64,000 bases of DNA from Erysipelotrichaceae bacterium 66202529 (GCA_017161075.1 CP046174.1:2046001-2110000); one strand, 5' to 3'. Positions 33,937-41,944 are shown, numbered from the stretch's first letter. The notes: generated by a model not told the origin, from the letters alone. Numbers and translations: made by a program.

Positions 33937-34408
33937 TTTGACATTCCTCTTTTGTGAATACGAGCCAATGGGTATCACCACGTCTGTTTCCGAATAAAGG
34001 CGTCGTATCCATGAGCTTCAAGACCTCATTGACTCTGATCTGACATTCGTTCCATTTGAAAATCAAGAAGCCTCCTGATTTCAACACTCTCATACATTCT
34101 TTGAACCCTTGAGCGATATCCTGCGACCATGTCTCACTGAGCTGACCATACTGAGCCTTCATGATAGAATTCGGCCCGGCCCAGCGAAGATGTGGAGGAT
34201 CGAATACGACCATATCGAATCGTCCATCATCATATGGGATATTTCGAAAGTCTCCGATCACATCAGGATCGACATGGACATGCTTTCCATGGATATCTCC
34301 ATGTTCTTGCCTGATATCCATATAAACGACATCGGGATGGTGTTTTTGAAACCAAAATAATTTTGATCCACAACAAACATCAAGTATTCTCTTTGCCAAG
34401 TTCATCAC
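33920..34408 (-). CDS. Orphan SAM-dependent methyltransferase (probable DNA or RNA)
   Basis: 162 residues. SAM-binding motif ILDVCCGSKLFWF, then VYMDIR, and the catalytic-type VVFDPPHLRW (a DPPY-like motif of amino-methyltransferases). A late block VLKSGGFLIFKWNE supports a class I fold. No restriction enzyme or target-recognition domain is nearby, so it may guard the element against host restriction. Start is GTG 34408 or ATG 34405. Overlaps its upstream neighbour by about 29 nt. Confidence 0.8.
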   Translation of the reverse strand: MMNLAKRILDVCCGSKLFWFQKHHPDVVYMDIRQEHGDIHGKHVHVDPDVIGDFRNIPYDDGRFDMVVFDPPHLRWAGPNSIMKAQYGQLSETWSQDIAQGFKECMRVLKSGGFLIFKWNECQIRVNEVLKLMDTTPLFGNRRGDTHWLVFTKEECQNEEIS

Positions 34409-34580
34409 CGCCTAGATAGGATCTCATGTTCTCCAGCCATGCTTGGTATGCTTCTTCTCCGTAATCCAGAAAGATCGTTTCCTCCCGATAATGACCGGTC
34501 TCATTGTAATACGCTTCCCATATACGGATCTGTTTTTTGATTCGTTTCAGTAGTGCGTCATCGTTATATATTTTCTTCAT
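34380..34580 (-). CDS. Hypothetical protein, 66 aa
   Basis: Start at 34580 (MKKIYNDDALLKRIKKQIRI) after AGGGAGCTGAATGAT. Small helical protein with an aromatic core (WEAYYNETGHY, YGEEAYQAWLENM). Begins 5 nt past the previous stop and runs into the methyltransferase gene. Unknown. Confidence 0.55.
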   Translation of the reverse strand: MKKIYNDDALLKRIKKQIRIWEAYYNETGHYREETIFLDYGEEAYQAWLENMRSYLGGDELGKENT

Positions 34581-34585
34581 ATCAT

Positions 34586-35104
34586 TCAGCTCCCTTCGTT
34601 TAGCGGATATCTGCCCTCGATCTGACGTTTGTAGAAGACTTGAAGCCCATGTAAGTAAAACGCAACGATTGGGTTCAGGCGCATCCCGCATTCTGTCCGC
34701 AGCCATCGCTCCTCCCGGTCATGACGGTAGGGCAGGTCCTCATCCAGCTCGATCCTCAGGAGGAATTCTTCATGGCACGAGGACTCTTGTGCATACTGCA
34801 GATATCGCTCATATTCTATCAGGGAGATCGGTCCCTCCTTATCTGCCTTCCGGTATCGCTGTCGGTAACGTTCTATGATGTCATCATATGCAGCACTTCC
34901 AAGCCATATATGACTTATGAAATCCCCAATAGATAGGGTATCAGCAAACTGAGAAGTCTCCATCTTGGTCCAAACATCCTTCCAGCTCACTCTCTGAGGG
35001 AAGGTGAAGACGGCATTCCCCAATGCACTGCATACGAAGATCTGATGCCTCCAAAAGAGGTATTCTGCTTTCTTTTCCGGGATCTCCGAATCTATCCAGA
35101 CCAA
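34586..35104 (-). CDS. Hypothetical protein, 172 aa
   Basis: The only start in reach is TTG 35104, directly after the stop of the preceding gene, with a poor SD; translation is likely coupled. Soluble, aromatic-rich and acidic (DEDLPYRHDREERWLRTECG). Not recognised. Confidence 0.55.
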   Translation of the reverse strand: MVWIDSEIPEKKAEYLFWRHQIFVCSALGNAVFTFPQRVSWKDVWTKMETSQFADTLSIGDFISHIWLGSAAYDDIIERYRQRYRKADKEGPISLIEYERYLQYAQESSCHEEFLLRIELDEDLPYRHDREERWLRTECGMRLNPIVAFYLHGLQVFYKRQIEGRYPLNEGS

Positions 35105-35107
35105 CCG

Positions 35108-35440
35108 CTACATATCCGTGCTGAGCTCTGTAAGAGTGAAATCTTTTCCCGATATAGGGACACTTTTCTGATATCTCCTCCAGACACTGCGGATCACATT
35201 ATAGAGTCTTATGGCAATCTCCCCATGTAGATGTGCTACTTCCTCATCCGTGATACAACGCTTTCCATTTTCTAATACACATTCAAATTCTACCTCAAAG
35301 TTATAGAACAGGGTATCCTCCTCGACCGGAAGCCCCATGTCTGCCGATCTATTAAAATATTCCATCATGATCTTCTGCAGAGAACCATCTGCGATCTGCT
35401 CATAAAACTCTTCCTTGTTTTTGAAATGAAACGTCAACAT
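35108..35440 (-). CDS. Hypothetical protein, 110 aa
   Basis: ATG with AAGGAGGACAGAAACT. Begins MLTFHFKNKEEFYEQIADG; soluble, mixed alpha/beta, no motif recognised. First gene of the small-gene operon that ends with ssb, and its leader is the fourth long repeat. Confidence 0.6.
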   Translation of the reverse strand: MLTFHFKNKEEFYEQIADGSLQKIMMEYFNRSADMGLPVEEDTLFYNFEVEFECVLENGKRCITDEEVAHLHGEIAIRLYNVIRSVWRRYQKSVPISGKDFTLTELSTDM

Positions 35441-35472
35441 AGTTTCTGTCCTCCTTATATTTTCCTTCTATC

Positions 35473-35632
35473 GTGAAGCTACGTACCTTACACTTTCTAC
35501 GAACCGCGATGAACCGGAGCAGTCAAGGAACGGAACGTAGGGTGGAGATTTTCCGATAGGAAAATACGACCCGGTCATTGACGGTGTAGGCGCATGCGGT
35601 ATTCCATAGCTACATGGCAACTTGCCATGTAG
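35473..35632 (-). repeat. Long structured leader repeat, copy 4
   Basis: Most diverged copy, over 33 kb from the other three, in the leader of the 35108-35440 gene. The inner stem (GATTTTCC/GGAAAAT), middle stem and the terminal palindrome are kept, while the outer stem changes to ACCGCG/TGCGGT. It lacks the AAGTGTA/TACACTT inverted repeat in full (GAAGCTACG replaces one arm). The rest of 35441-35779 holds a GCCGGC hairpin and the terminator of the next gene. Confidence 0.8.
35610..35632. repeat. Dispersed palindrome, copy 14 (ACATGG type)
   Basis: Perfect arms CTACATGGCAA and TTGCCATGTAG around a C, distal end of long repeat copy 4. Confidence 0.85.
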
Positions 35633-35740
35633 CCGCCGGCGCTCATGCCGGCAGAGTCTTTTGATTCAGCTTTTTGTATTTGTTGGGCCAGCTAAAGGTC
35701 GTTTTTGTCCTTTTCCCAGCAAAGATCAATCTGAGAGAGG

Positions 35741-35770
35741 AAAATAAAACACCGCATGAGAAGCAGTGTT
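35741..35770 (-). terminator. Intrinsic terminator after the 35780-36130 gene
   Basis: Stem AACACCGC/GCAGTGTT (one G-U-type pair) followed by TTTTATTTT on the minus strand, ten bases past the stop. Confidence 0.7.
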
Positions 35771-35779
35771 AAGGTATAT

Positions 35780-36130
35780 CTATTCGTTTGTTTTATTGTA
35801 GAATACGGAAAGGTCATCACAGCGGATCTGTTCGAATCGTTTTTCCAGTTCTTTCAGCCATCCTGTAGGATATGCTACATCCGCTGCAACATCTCTGCAG
35901 TATTTGAACAGCAGATAGTGACAGATATCCTCATCCGTTCCGAATACCAGGATCCCACGCGGATCCTCAAGGACTCTGTATCGCTCGTTTTGTTTTAGGA
36001 CATATTCCCTGTCATCATCTCCATGTCCGATACAGTATTCATGATCTTCCTCGCTGATCTCGATGATGATCCTTTGTGAAGTGGATGCCAGGTCATTCCG
36101 TAGTAAAAATAATAGTTTCGCTTGTTTCAT
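35780..36130 (-). CDS. Hypothetical protein, 116 aa
   Basis: Start at 36130 (MKQAKLLFLLRNDLASTSQR) with GAGGAAAG upstream. Soluble with a likely beta-rich middle (QRIIIEISEEDHEY, GILVFGTDEDICHYLLF). Follows the 36150 gene at 19 nt spacing and is closed by a terminator; same transcript. Unknown. Confidence 0.6.
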   Translation of the reverse strand: MKQAKLLFLLRNDLASTSQRIIIEISEEDHEYCIGHGDDDREYVLKQNERYRVLEDPRGILVFGTDEDICHYLLFKYCRDVAADVAYPTGWLKELEKRFEQIRCDDLSVFYNKTNE

Positions 36131-36149
36131 GTATTCTTTCCTCATCTTC

Positions 36150-37286
36150 TTACAATGCCTGTATATCAGTAAAGAACTGATCCAGCAGGCATTGGATACT
36201 GCGATCTAATTCATAGACGTTCTGGTGATAATAGTCCAGCTGATGTTCATTCCCTGTCTCATCATGGAAGACTCCGTTACGAAACCTGGTCCTGTATTTG
36301 TGAAAGATCGATAAGACCTGTTTATAAGCCCGGCTATGCTCTGTCCGTCCGCCTTTCGCTTCATTGTAGTGTGTGAATACGATATCCTCTGCGCAAAACT
36401 TCTTCAATAGATAATTCGTCGTATATTCGATGGTCTGTTTTGCGAAATTCAATGCAGCGATGCGTCTGCGTACATAGCGATGATACTCCGGCTTGCATTC
36501 CGTCTTATGGAGCCGTTTTCCTTTCTTGACATGATCCGTCTTACCACACACTCGCAATACTGTGTCCAGGAACTTTTGACGCAGCTTCCAAATGAATTCA
36601 TCCCACAGATTACGGCCACTCTGCATGTCTTTCCCGTAAACGAAGTTCTGCAGGGAATTGCTGAAGACGGCCTTCGATGGGATACGGTTACCATCCTTAT
36701 CCAGTCGATAGTCACCGGCTCTATATTTCAACACCTTGTATCTTTCCGGACAATCCGCACTTGCGAATCTTCCGGTCCTGCTGTCGAACCAGCCATCCTT
36801 CTTGTAAACCATCCATTGTGTCCTGGCGATATAGATCCTGTCTATCATGGTTATTCTAGCATAAGTGCCGCATCCCATGGTGATATTTTCAACGAAATAA
36901 GGGATCGGCTGTTTCAGACCACACAGCTGCAGGACGTACTGACGTATGAAGCGTTTCCGTTCCTCAATGGTCTGGAGCTTCTTCGGATACAGGACTGTGA
37001 TGGAGACCGCATAACGGGTATTGCGTTTCTTCGTGCAAGCATGATCCATGAAATCCAGGTAGGCATCAAGAAAGGTGTCTTTCTGCATGGGAAGCTCCAT
37101 GTCGAAGAAAAAAGGAGTATCCTCTATATACTCCAGAAAAGCATCCCTGTTCAAAGGGGAGAAGTGGATATAAACACCCTTGGAATATCCATCTACGAAG
37201 AGTTCGTCTGATACGAAGTCGAAACGATAGTTCTTCGACTTATAGCATTTGATGAGATCATCGAATATCATCTGGTCGAGTTCCAT
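36150..37286 (-). CDS. Unrecognised 378-aa protein, possible replication or mobilisation protein
   Basis: ATG with AAAGGAATCATAAA. Basic protein; residues 90-140 (RYAVSITVLYPKKLQ, ERKRFIRQYVLQL) and 200-290 (VKKGKRLHKTECKPEYHRYV, KQTIEYTTNYLLKKF) are rich in Lys, Arg and Tyr. I see no HUH motif, primase motif or other catalytic pattern. Size, charge and place next to a gap with inverted repeats fit a DNA-handling protein such as a relaxase- or initiator-like factor, but this is inference only. Confidence 0.55.
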   Translation of the reverse strand: MELDQMIFDDLIKCYKSKNYRFDFVSDELFVDGYSKGVYIHFSPLNRDAFLEYIEDTPFFFDMELPMQKDTFLDAYLDFMDHACTKKRNTRYAVSITVLYPKKLQTIEERKRFIRQYVLQLCGLKQPIPYFVENITMGCGTYARITMIDRIYIARTQWMVYKKDGWFDSRTGRFASADCPERYKVLKYRAGDYRLDKDGNRIPSKAVFSNSLQNFVYGKDMQSGRNLWDEFIWKLRQKFLDTVLRVCGKTDHVKKGKRLHKTECKPEYHRYVRRRIAALNFAKQTIEYTTNYLLKKFCAEDIVFTHYNEAKGGRTEHSRAYKQVLSIFHKYRTRFRNGVFHDETGNEHQLDYYHQNVYELDRSIQCLLDQFFTDIQAL

Positions 37287-37328
37287 TTTATGATTCCTTT
37301 CTTTATTTTTTCATGTCTGAAGATAGCA

Positions 37329-37353
37329 CTGATAGATTGCCATACGCTATCAG
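37329..37353. other. Inverted repeat in the 333-bp gap 37287-37619
   Basis: CTGATAG-N11-CTATCAG, followed directly by GAGC-AGC-GCTC. The gap is otherwise AT-rich (direct runs of TTTATTTC-like sequence) and holds no gene. A candidate origin or operator beside the DNA-handling-like protein. Confidence 0.35.
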
Positions 37354-37493
37354 AGCAGCGCTCTCTTATCTATACACAAGCTCGTACGCGACTTGTTTAT
37401 ATAGACCTTTATTCATAGTTTAATTTTAATTTCAAACTTTATTTCAAAGCTTCAGAGCATCGTTTTGTCATGATATATATAAATCTTTATCTA

Positions 37494-37524
37494 AAAATGA
37501 GAAAAGCCTTCTACAAGGCTTTTC
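37494..37524 (-). terminator. Terminator hairpin after the 37620-37949 gene
   Basis: Perfect GAAAAGCCTT-N4-AAGGCTTTTC stem, with TCATTTTTAG downstream on the minus strand. Confidence 0.65.
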
Positions 37525-37619
37525 CGGTCGTTGTAGCGAGTATTTTCGTTTGAGACACTTTTTCTTCGAGGGCGGAATTTATAAAGTGATGAATATACTA
37601 AAAAACTTTATTCTCAGTT

Positions 37620-37949
37620 CTAAGATAAAGTATAGTCGTTTGACATCATTACTTGAAAAAAGAAAATCAAACCTATGATATAGATTAGAATACTAAACAC
37701 GATATACAAAAACCAAACTACAACGATCAAAATATAGAAAAAACGTATGAATGAATAGATATATGTGATCAGACGTCTCGTTTCGTATTCTATTTTAAAA
37801 GATAGATTGTTTATGCGGGGACCGAGGCCGAGATTCCACTCTGGCTGATCATCAAAGAGAAGGCAAAGCCATATACCGTTATTTATCATAAATATCATTA
37901 CGATATTCTCATAGATATACTCACAGATCTTGATAAACAACTGAACCAC
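37620..37949 (-). CDS. Membrane protein, 109 aa, unknown
   Basis: Three hydrophobic segments, the last two strongly so (FFYILIVVVWFLYIVFSI and IYIIGLIFFFQVM). AT-rich. It follows the VirB8-like gene and could be a small channel or exclusion component. Start lacks a strong SD apart from GGAGGTGG shortly upstream. Confidence 0.6.
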   Translation of the reverse strand: MVQLFIKICEYIYENIVMIFMINNGIWLCLLFDDQPEWNLGLGPRINNLSFKIEYETRRLITYIYSFIRFFYILIVVVWFLYIVFSILIYIIGLIFFFQVMMSNDYTLS

Positions 37950-37991
37950 CTCCTGTCACTCTATATATTGATATTCATCAAAATGTCATAT

Positions 37992-38603
37992 TCAATATAG
38001 ACCATCAGACAGAGCGCTGTCTTCATATATGTTCGTGATGATATATCGTTTATCTTTTTTCGTAACCTCCATACGGCACAGATATCGTTCTTGATCGCTG
38101 AAATCTCCTCGTGTGACGCGCTGTGTATAGATCACAGAGACTTCGTAGCTTCCTTCTTTCTTCCATCGATAACTGTATCGTGTATCTGTGATCTTCGTTT
38201 TCGTGATAGAATCCTTATCTACCTTTGCAGCCTGTTCTTTTTCGGCTTGTATTTCCTCCTTGCTCATCTCAGGGGACAATGTCTCATACATGCTGTCACT
38301 CAGTATATCCTTTACTTTATCCAGACGCTCGTAATAGATATCTGTTGAGCTTCCGCTCTTCATCACCTTGATATATCGTACTGCCGGTTCTGTATAACGC
38401 TCAGGAGCTTCCTTCTGCTCTGCATCTACTAGCTTTGTCTTTTCTTCACTATCATCCTTCGCAGAGTTCCTCTGCTTTTGGACCTCTGAAGCTGCAGGCT
38501 CCTGTTCTTTTTCTTCCATAAGCATACTTTTAGTACCAAACCCTATTCCTGCACCCAGACAGATGCATATGGCTGGTAGGATGATATTTTTTTTCTCAAT
38601 CAA
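37992..38603 (-). CDS. VirB8/TcpC-like conjugation protein
   Basis: 203 residues from a TTG start (GGAAGGTGATCCGAT). One N-terminal membrane helix (IILPAICICLGAGIGFG), a charged linker rich in Glu/Lys (35-75), then a C-terminal alpha+beta domain (about 80-203) of the size and plan of NTF2-like VirB8/TcpC domains. Lies 22 nt after the cell-wall hydrolase gene, a pairing typical of Gram-positive conjugation modules. Assignment rests on plan and context, not on a strong motif. Confidence 0.55.
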   Translation of the reverse strand: MIEKKNIILPAICICLGAGIGFGTKSMLMEEKEQEPAASEVQKQRNSAKDDSEEKTKLVDAEQKEAPERYTEPAVRYIKVMKSGSSTDIYYERLDKVKDILSDSMYETLSPEMSKEEIQAEKEQAAKVDKDSITKTKITDTRYSYRWKKEGSYEVSVIYTQRVTRGDFSDQERYLCRMEVTKKDKRYIITNIYEDSALSDGLY

Positions 38604-38624
38604 ATCGGATCACCTTCCATTTCC

Positions 38625-39710
38625 TCATCGTTTTTTAAAGTTCATGATCTTCTCAGGATCGACGAGTCCATCCTTCGTTGCAATATGCGCAGTCCCTTTG
38701 TGGATCTCGATATGTAGATGCGATGCCGTGCTGTTACCGCTATGTCCCTGTTCGCCGATCTTTTGGCCTTTCTTTACTTTCTGTCCCTTGCTGACTAGGG
38801 TCCTTTTCATATGGCATAAGAAGATATAATAATCTTCTTTCTTGTTGGTGACCTTCAGCATGACGTAATTTCCACCACCGATATAGCCTCCGCTATAGGG
38901 ACAGGAATTCCCCAAATAACCATCGCTTGGCGGACAATCGTTAGATACCTCATAGACAATCCCTGCGGCAGGTGCATAGATATTTGCGCCATAGCCTCCA
39001 TCGATATCCGTTCCATAGTGATAATCTCCGAGACTTCGTTGTCCTACACTGCTCGTCAGTGTATAACTCTTCATCGGTACTAAAAAAGCATCTTTTCCTT
39101 CGATCCCGATAGCAGCTGTTTCGTAATATTCCATGACCTTATCGACATAGTTCGGATCGCCATAAACAGACCATCCCATTTTGGCTGCCATCATTGCAGA
39201 AAATTCTTTCGCATTCTCTAATGTCCATTTTCCACCTTTGTTCGCATCGACCCATTCGATATAGCCACTTCCAAAATTATATCCGGCCAAAGCCACCTTT
39301 ATCCTTTCCTTATCTTCTCCGGATTTCACTCCTGCTTTCTTCAATACGGAGCGCAGCTCCTGTATCCCGCAATCTATGGAATATTCAGGATCACGGATGC
39401 CATTGGGTACCTTTGGATATTTCTTGTTGAAAGGACCCTCTGCAGCCTGCATCGGGTCCATACCTTCACCATGAGATTCCACTTCCATCACACAGAGGAT
39501 CAATTCGACATGATCCGCCATGTCATAGACCTCTGCTCTTTTCGTTACATAGGGACGATATCTTTCGACTGCTTCACTCAATAGGGAAGTCGAAAGATCG
39601 ATATCATCTTCGGTACTGCCACCTCCGATACCGACCGCCACAAACATCATGATCACGAGAAAGAAGACTACTCCTATGAGCATCACCTTCTTCGCTGATC
39701 CGGAGATCAT
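38625..39710 (-). CDS. Bifunctional cell-wall hydrolase: lysozyme-like plus M23 endopeptidase
   Basis: 361 residues. Membrane anchor 9-30 (VMLIGVVFFLVIMMFVAVG). CwlT-like lysozyme domain at about 50-180 (catalytic Glu in CVMEVESHGEGMD; ALAGYNFGSGYIEW). M23 (LytM) peptidase at about 225-350 with zinc ligands in HYGTDIDGG and SHLHIEIHKG. Cuts peptidoglycan glycan and peptide parts to open the wall for the conjugation channel. Overlaps the XRE gene by ATGA. Confidence 0.95.
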   Translation of the reverse strand: MISGSAKKVMLIGVVFFLVIMMFVAVGIGGGSTEDDIDLSTSLLSEAVERYRPYVTKRAEVYDMADHVELILCVMEVESHGEGMDPMQAAEGPFNKKYPKVPNGIRDPEYSIDCGIQELRSVLKKAGVKSGEDKERIKVALAGYNFGSGYIEWVDANKGGKWTLENAKEFSAMMAAKMGWSVYGDPNYVDKVMEYYETAAIGIEGKDAFLVPMKSYTLTSSVGQRSLGDYHYGTDIDGGYGANIYAPAAGIVYEVSNDCPPSDGYLGNSCPYSGGYIGGGNYVMLKVTNKKEDYYIFLCHMKRTLVSKGQKVKKGQKIGEQGHSGNSTASHLHIEIHKGTAHIATKDGLVDPEKIMNFKKR

Positions 39711-39985
39711 GCAGCGTCATCCTTTCGAATACAATCTTCAAAATGTAAGATAGGTACGTCCAATACCTTACACATCCGTATCAGAGTAGGAAGCTGGATA
39801 CTCCTCCTGCCTTTCAATACCTCCAGGATATAAGGTAATGGTTCATCCAGCTTTCTGGCAAATTCTTCTTTCGATATCTTCTTCTTCCACAGTATGTGTT
39901 TCAGATTATCGGCTAATCTTTCGTTCGTTATCCCTTTTTGTGGGCTTGGTCCTTTTCTCTTCTTTCTTTTCTTTTTGGATGTCAT
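39707..39985 (-). CDS. XRE-family helix-turn-helix regulator
   Basis: 92 residues after GAAGGAGGGAGAGA. Very basic N-terminus (MTSKKKRKKRKGPSPQKG) followed by a Cro/CI-type HTH: LKHILWKKKISKEEFARKLD, then LPYILEVLKGRRSIQLPTLI. Probable regulator of the par or transfer genes. Between parB and the hydrolase gene in one operon. Confidence 0.85.
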   Translation of the reverse strand: MTSKKKRKKRKGPSPQKGITNERLADNLKHILWKKKISKEEFARKLDEPLPYILEVLKGRRSIQLPTLIRMCKVLDVPILHFEDCIRKDDAA

Positions 39986-40024
39986 TCTCTCCCTCCTTCT
40001 ATAAGCGTAGATAGCCGCTTCTCG

Positions 40025-40723
40025 TTATAAGTTCTCTACTCCCAGCAACTCGAGGACGCGCGCAAGATCGAGATCATCCTTTATCTTGATACTGATCTGC
40101 TTGTCCGTGATCTTCACCGGAAGCTTGAGTACATCATGCATCGTATTCTGTATATCTTCGTATTTTGAAGATCGCGATTCCTTTTTCTCCTTGTTCGGAT
40201 GCTCCTCCAATAAATTGAGATAGTCCTGAACGGAACGTGCACTAAATCCGGTATCCATTGCGATCCACTCTCTTTTGAGTGTTCCGGTAGGTATGAGCCC
40301 TTCCTCTTTCGTTTGTTGGTAGTCCAGCAATGCTTCTCTTACGATCTGCAATTTCAGCTCTTTTGGTAAGGTTTCCCGGTTCGCATTCCCTCTGCGGACG
40401 AATCTTCGGATCTCACGCATCGTAAGCTCCTGCATTTTGACGATGGCCTGGATCTCTTCCCAACGCTCATCGCCTTTTTCATAATTTAGCAGCATCGCGC
40501 GATACCGTCGTTCTCCACTCAGTATCATATAGCGCCCATCTGCTTTGCGGTATAGGGTGATAGGGTGGAGCAGTCCGCATTCGCTTATGTTCTGTGCGAG
40601 CTGTTCGATCTCCTGCATCGGATACATATTATACTCACAGGGGTCGATGTCGTAGATAAAGATCCGCTTATAACGCATATCCTTCGAGGTATCGTTCAGC
40701 ATTTCTCCGATGACATCAGTCAT
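40025..40723 (-). CDS. parB: ParB-like partition protein
   Basis: 232 residues. N-terminal ParB/sulfiredoxin-type domain with LAQNISECGLLHPITLYRK and the phosphate-binding LSGERRYRAM; a helical middle likely to hold the DNA-binding HTH (DTGFSARSVQDYLNLLEE). ParB of this type binds a centromere-like site and works with ParA. Overlaps parA by 8 nt. No parS of the chromosomal type is seen nearby. Confidence 0.9.
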   Translation of the reverse strand: MTDVIGEMLNDTSKDMRYKRIFIYDIDPCEYNMYPMQEIEQLAQNISECGLLHPITLYRKADGRYMILSGERRYRAMLLNYEKGDERWEEIQAIVKMQELTMREIRRFVRRGNANRETLPKELKLQIVREALLDYQQTKEEGLIPTGTLKREWIAMDTGFSARSVQDYLNLLEEHPNKEKKESRSSKYEDIQNTMHDVLKLPVKITDKQISIKIKDDLDLARVLELLGVENL

Positions 40724-41558
40724 GTAACATCACCTCCAGTTCATCAAGAAAGTTTCGGTAGTCATCTGCGATGGATGACGATGGGAGATCCAGTACGGTT
40801 TTTCTTTCTCTGACTGCTTTTTCTACCGGCTTGCTTTGATCACGGATCATCGTTTGGAATACCTTGCCTCCGAAGGCAGAGCGTATCTCTGCGATATTCT
40901 CACGATATTCGATATTGTCTTTCCGTTTGACGATCAAGATTCTGTAATCGATATCCAAGTCTTCATACAGATCTTTCAAAGCGTTGATCTCATTGAGCGT
41001 CAATGCCAGGCCTTGCATGGAGTCATCTGCAGGGCTGACTGGGATGATGACCAAAGGCTCCGTATATAGGACATTGACCGATACGAGAGATTTGACAGGG
41101 GAGCAGTCGAAGATCATATAGTCATAATCGTTCTTGATGAAATTCGTAGCTCTCTTCAACTTATTCTCTCTGGTACCATCACTAAGACGGAGTTTCGTAT
41201 CAGCCAGGTAGAGCGTTAGATCACTGGGGATGATATCCAGATTCGCATAGGATGTATGTTGGATACAAGAGCTTACTGCTTTCGGACTTTCGAAAATCGT
41301 AGAGATCGTTGCGCCATGATCCTGATTCATATAACGACGGATGAAAGCTGCTTCTTTATCTCCATCGGGACTGCTTTCATAATACGCAGGGTCTCGTTTT
41401 AATTTTTTGTCGATGAAAGACTTTGAACAGTTGGCTTGGCCGTCAGCATCAGCAAGTAATATACGGATACCTTTTTTGGCCAGTCCGACAGCCAGGTGTT
41501 TTGCGGTGGTCGTTTTTCCGTCTCCGCCTTTGATGTTATAGATCGCGATCGTTTTCAT
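40716..41558 (-). CDS. parA: ParA-type partition ATPase
   Basis: 280 residues. Deviant Walker A KGGDGKTTTAKHLA, Walker A' ADGQANCSK, Walker B YMIFDCSPV. ATP-dependent ParA forms a dynamic gradient on the nucleoid and moves the ParB-DNA complex, keeping the excised element in daughter cells. GGAGGAAAAATATT SD, preceded by the GCGG/CCGC hairpin. Start of the par-XRE-hydrolase transcript. Confidence 0.95.
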   Translation of the reverse strand: MKTIAIYNIKGGDGKTTTAKHLAVGLAKKGIRILLADADGQANCSKSFIDKKLKRDPAYYESSPDGDKEAAFIRRYMNQDHGATISTIFESPKAVSSCIQHTSYANLDIIPSDLTLYLADTKLRLSDGTRENKLKRATNFIKNDYDYMIFDCSPVKSLVSVNVLYTEPLVIIPVSPADDSMQGLALTLNEINALKDLYEDLDIDYRILIVKRKDNIEYRENIAEIRSAFGGKVFQTMIRDQSKPVEKAVRERKTVLDLPSSSIADDYRNFLDELEVMLHD

Positions 41559-41574
41559 AATATTTTTCCTCCGT

Positions 41575-41588
41575 GCGGTTTCTTCCGC
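41575..41588 (-). promoter_or_regulatory. GCGG/CCGC hairpin upstream of the SD (copy 6, parA)
   Basis: GCGG-TTTCTT-CCGC just before the AGGAGG-type SD of parA. Confidence 0.55.
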
Positions 41589-41615
41589 TATCTTCTTCTG
41601 ATCTTCTTTTATTTC

Positions 41616-41885
41616 TCAAGCAGCCGGATCGTCGCGATGATCGGCTATATAAGTGAAATCTTTTTCATATTTTACCCGATGAGCTGATTTTCCCTTTTCT
41701 GTATCAAGTTCCTCATAGACCACGCGTTGACCTCTATAGAGTCTCTTGAAGCCGGGTTCCTTTATGTTCGTGTAATGTACCATACTGGAAACACCACCGT
41801 CAGATAATAGGAAACCATAGCCTCTTTCGTCGTTGAACCAGACACAGGTACCATGGACACATCGGTCTTCATCTTCATGCGGCAT
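41616..41885 (-). CDS. Cold-shock-domain-like protein
   Basis: 89 residues from MPHEDEDRCVHGTCVWFNDE (AAAGGAGGATCGCAA; the frame runs open to 42137 but only this start has an SD). Cold-shock fold: RNP1-type RGYGFLL, RNP2-type SSMVHY, then GFKRLYRGQRVVYEELD. Some RNP aromatic residues are changed (MVHY for VFVH). Binds single-stranded nucleic acid. It is the gene nearest the tRNA end of the element. Confidence 0.75.
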   Translation of the reverse strand: MPHEDEDRCVHGTCVWFNDERGYGFLLSDGGVSSMVHYTNIKEPGFKRLYRGQRVVYEELDTEKGKSAHRVKYEKDFTYIADHRDDPAA

Positions 41886-41944
41886 TTGCGATCCTCCTTT
41901 CCATATTGTATCTACAAAGCCATATCTTGACTTGTTGGTACAAG

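Noticed and set aside
499..35632. Dispersed palindromes as a CRISPR array
   Set aside because: Copies are hundreds to thousands of bases apart, with no regular spacers and no cas genes.
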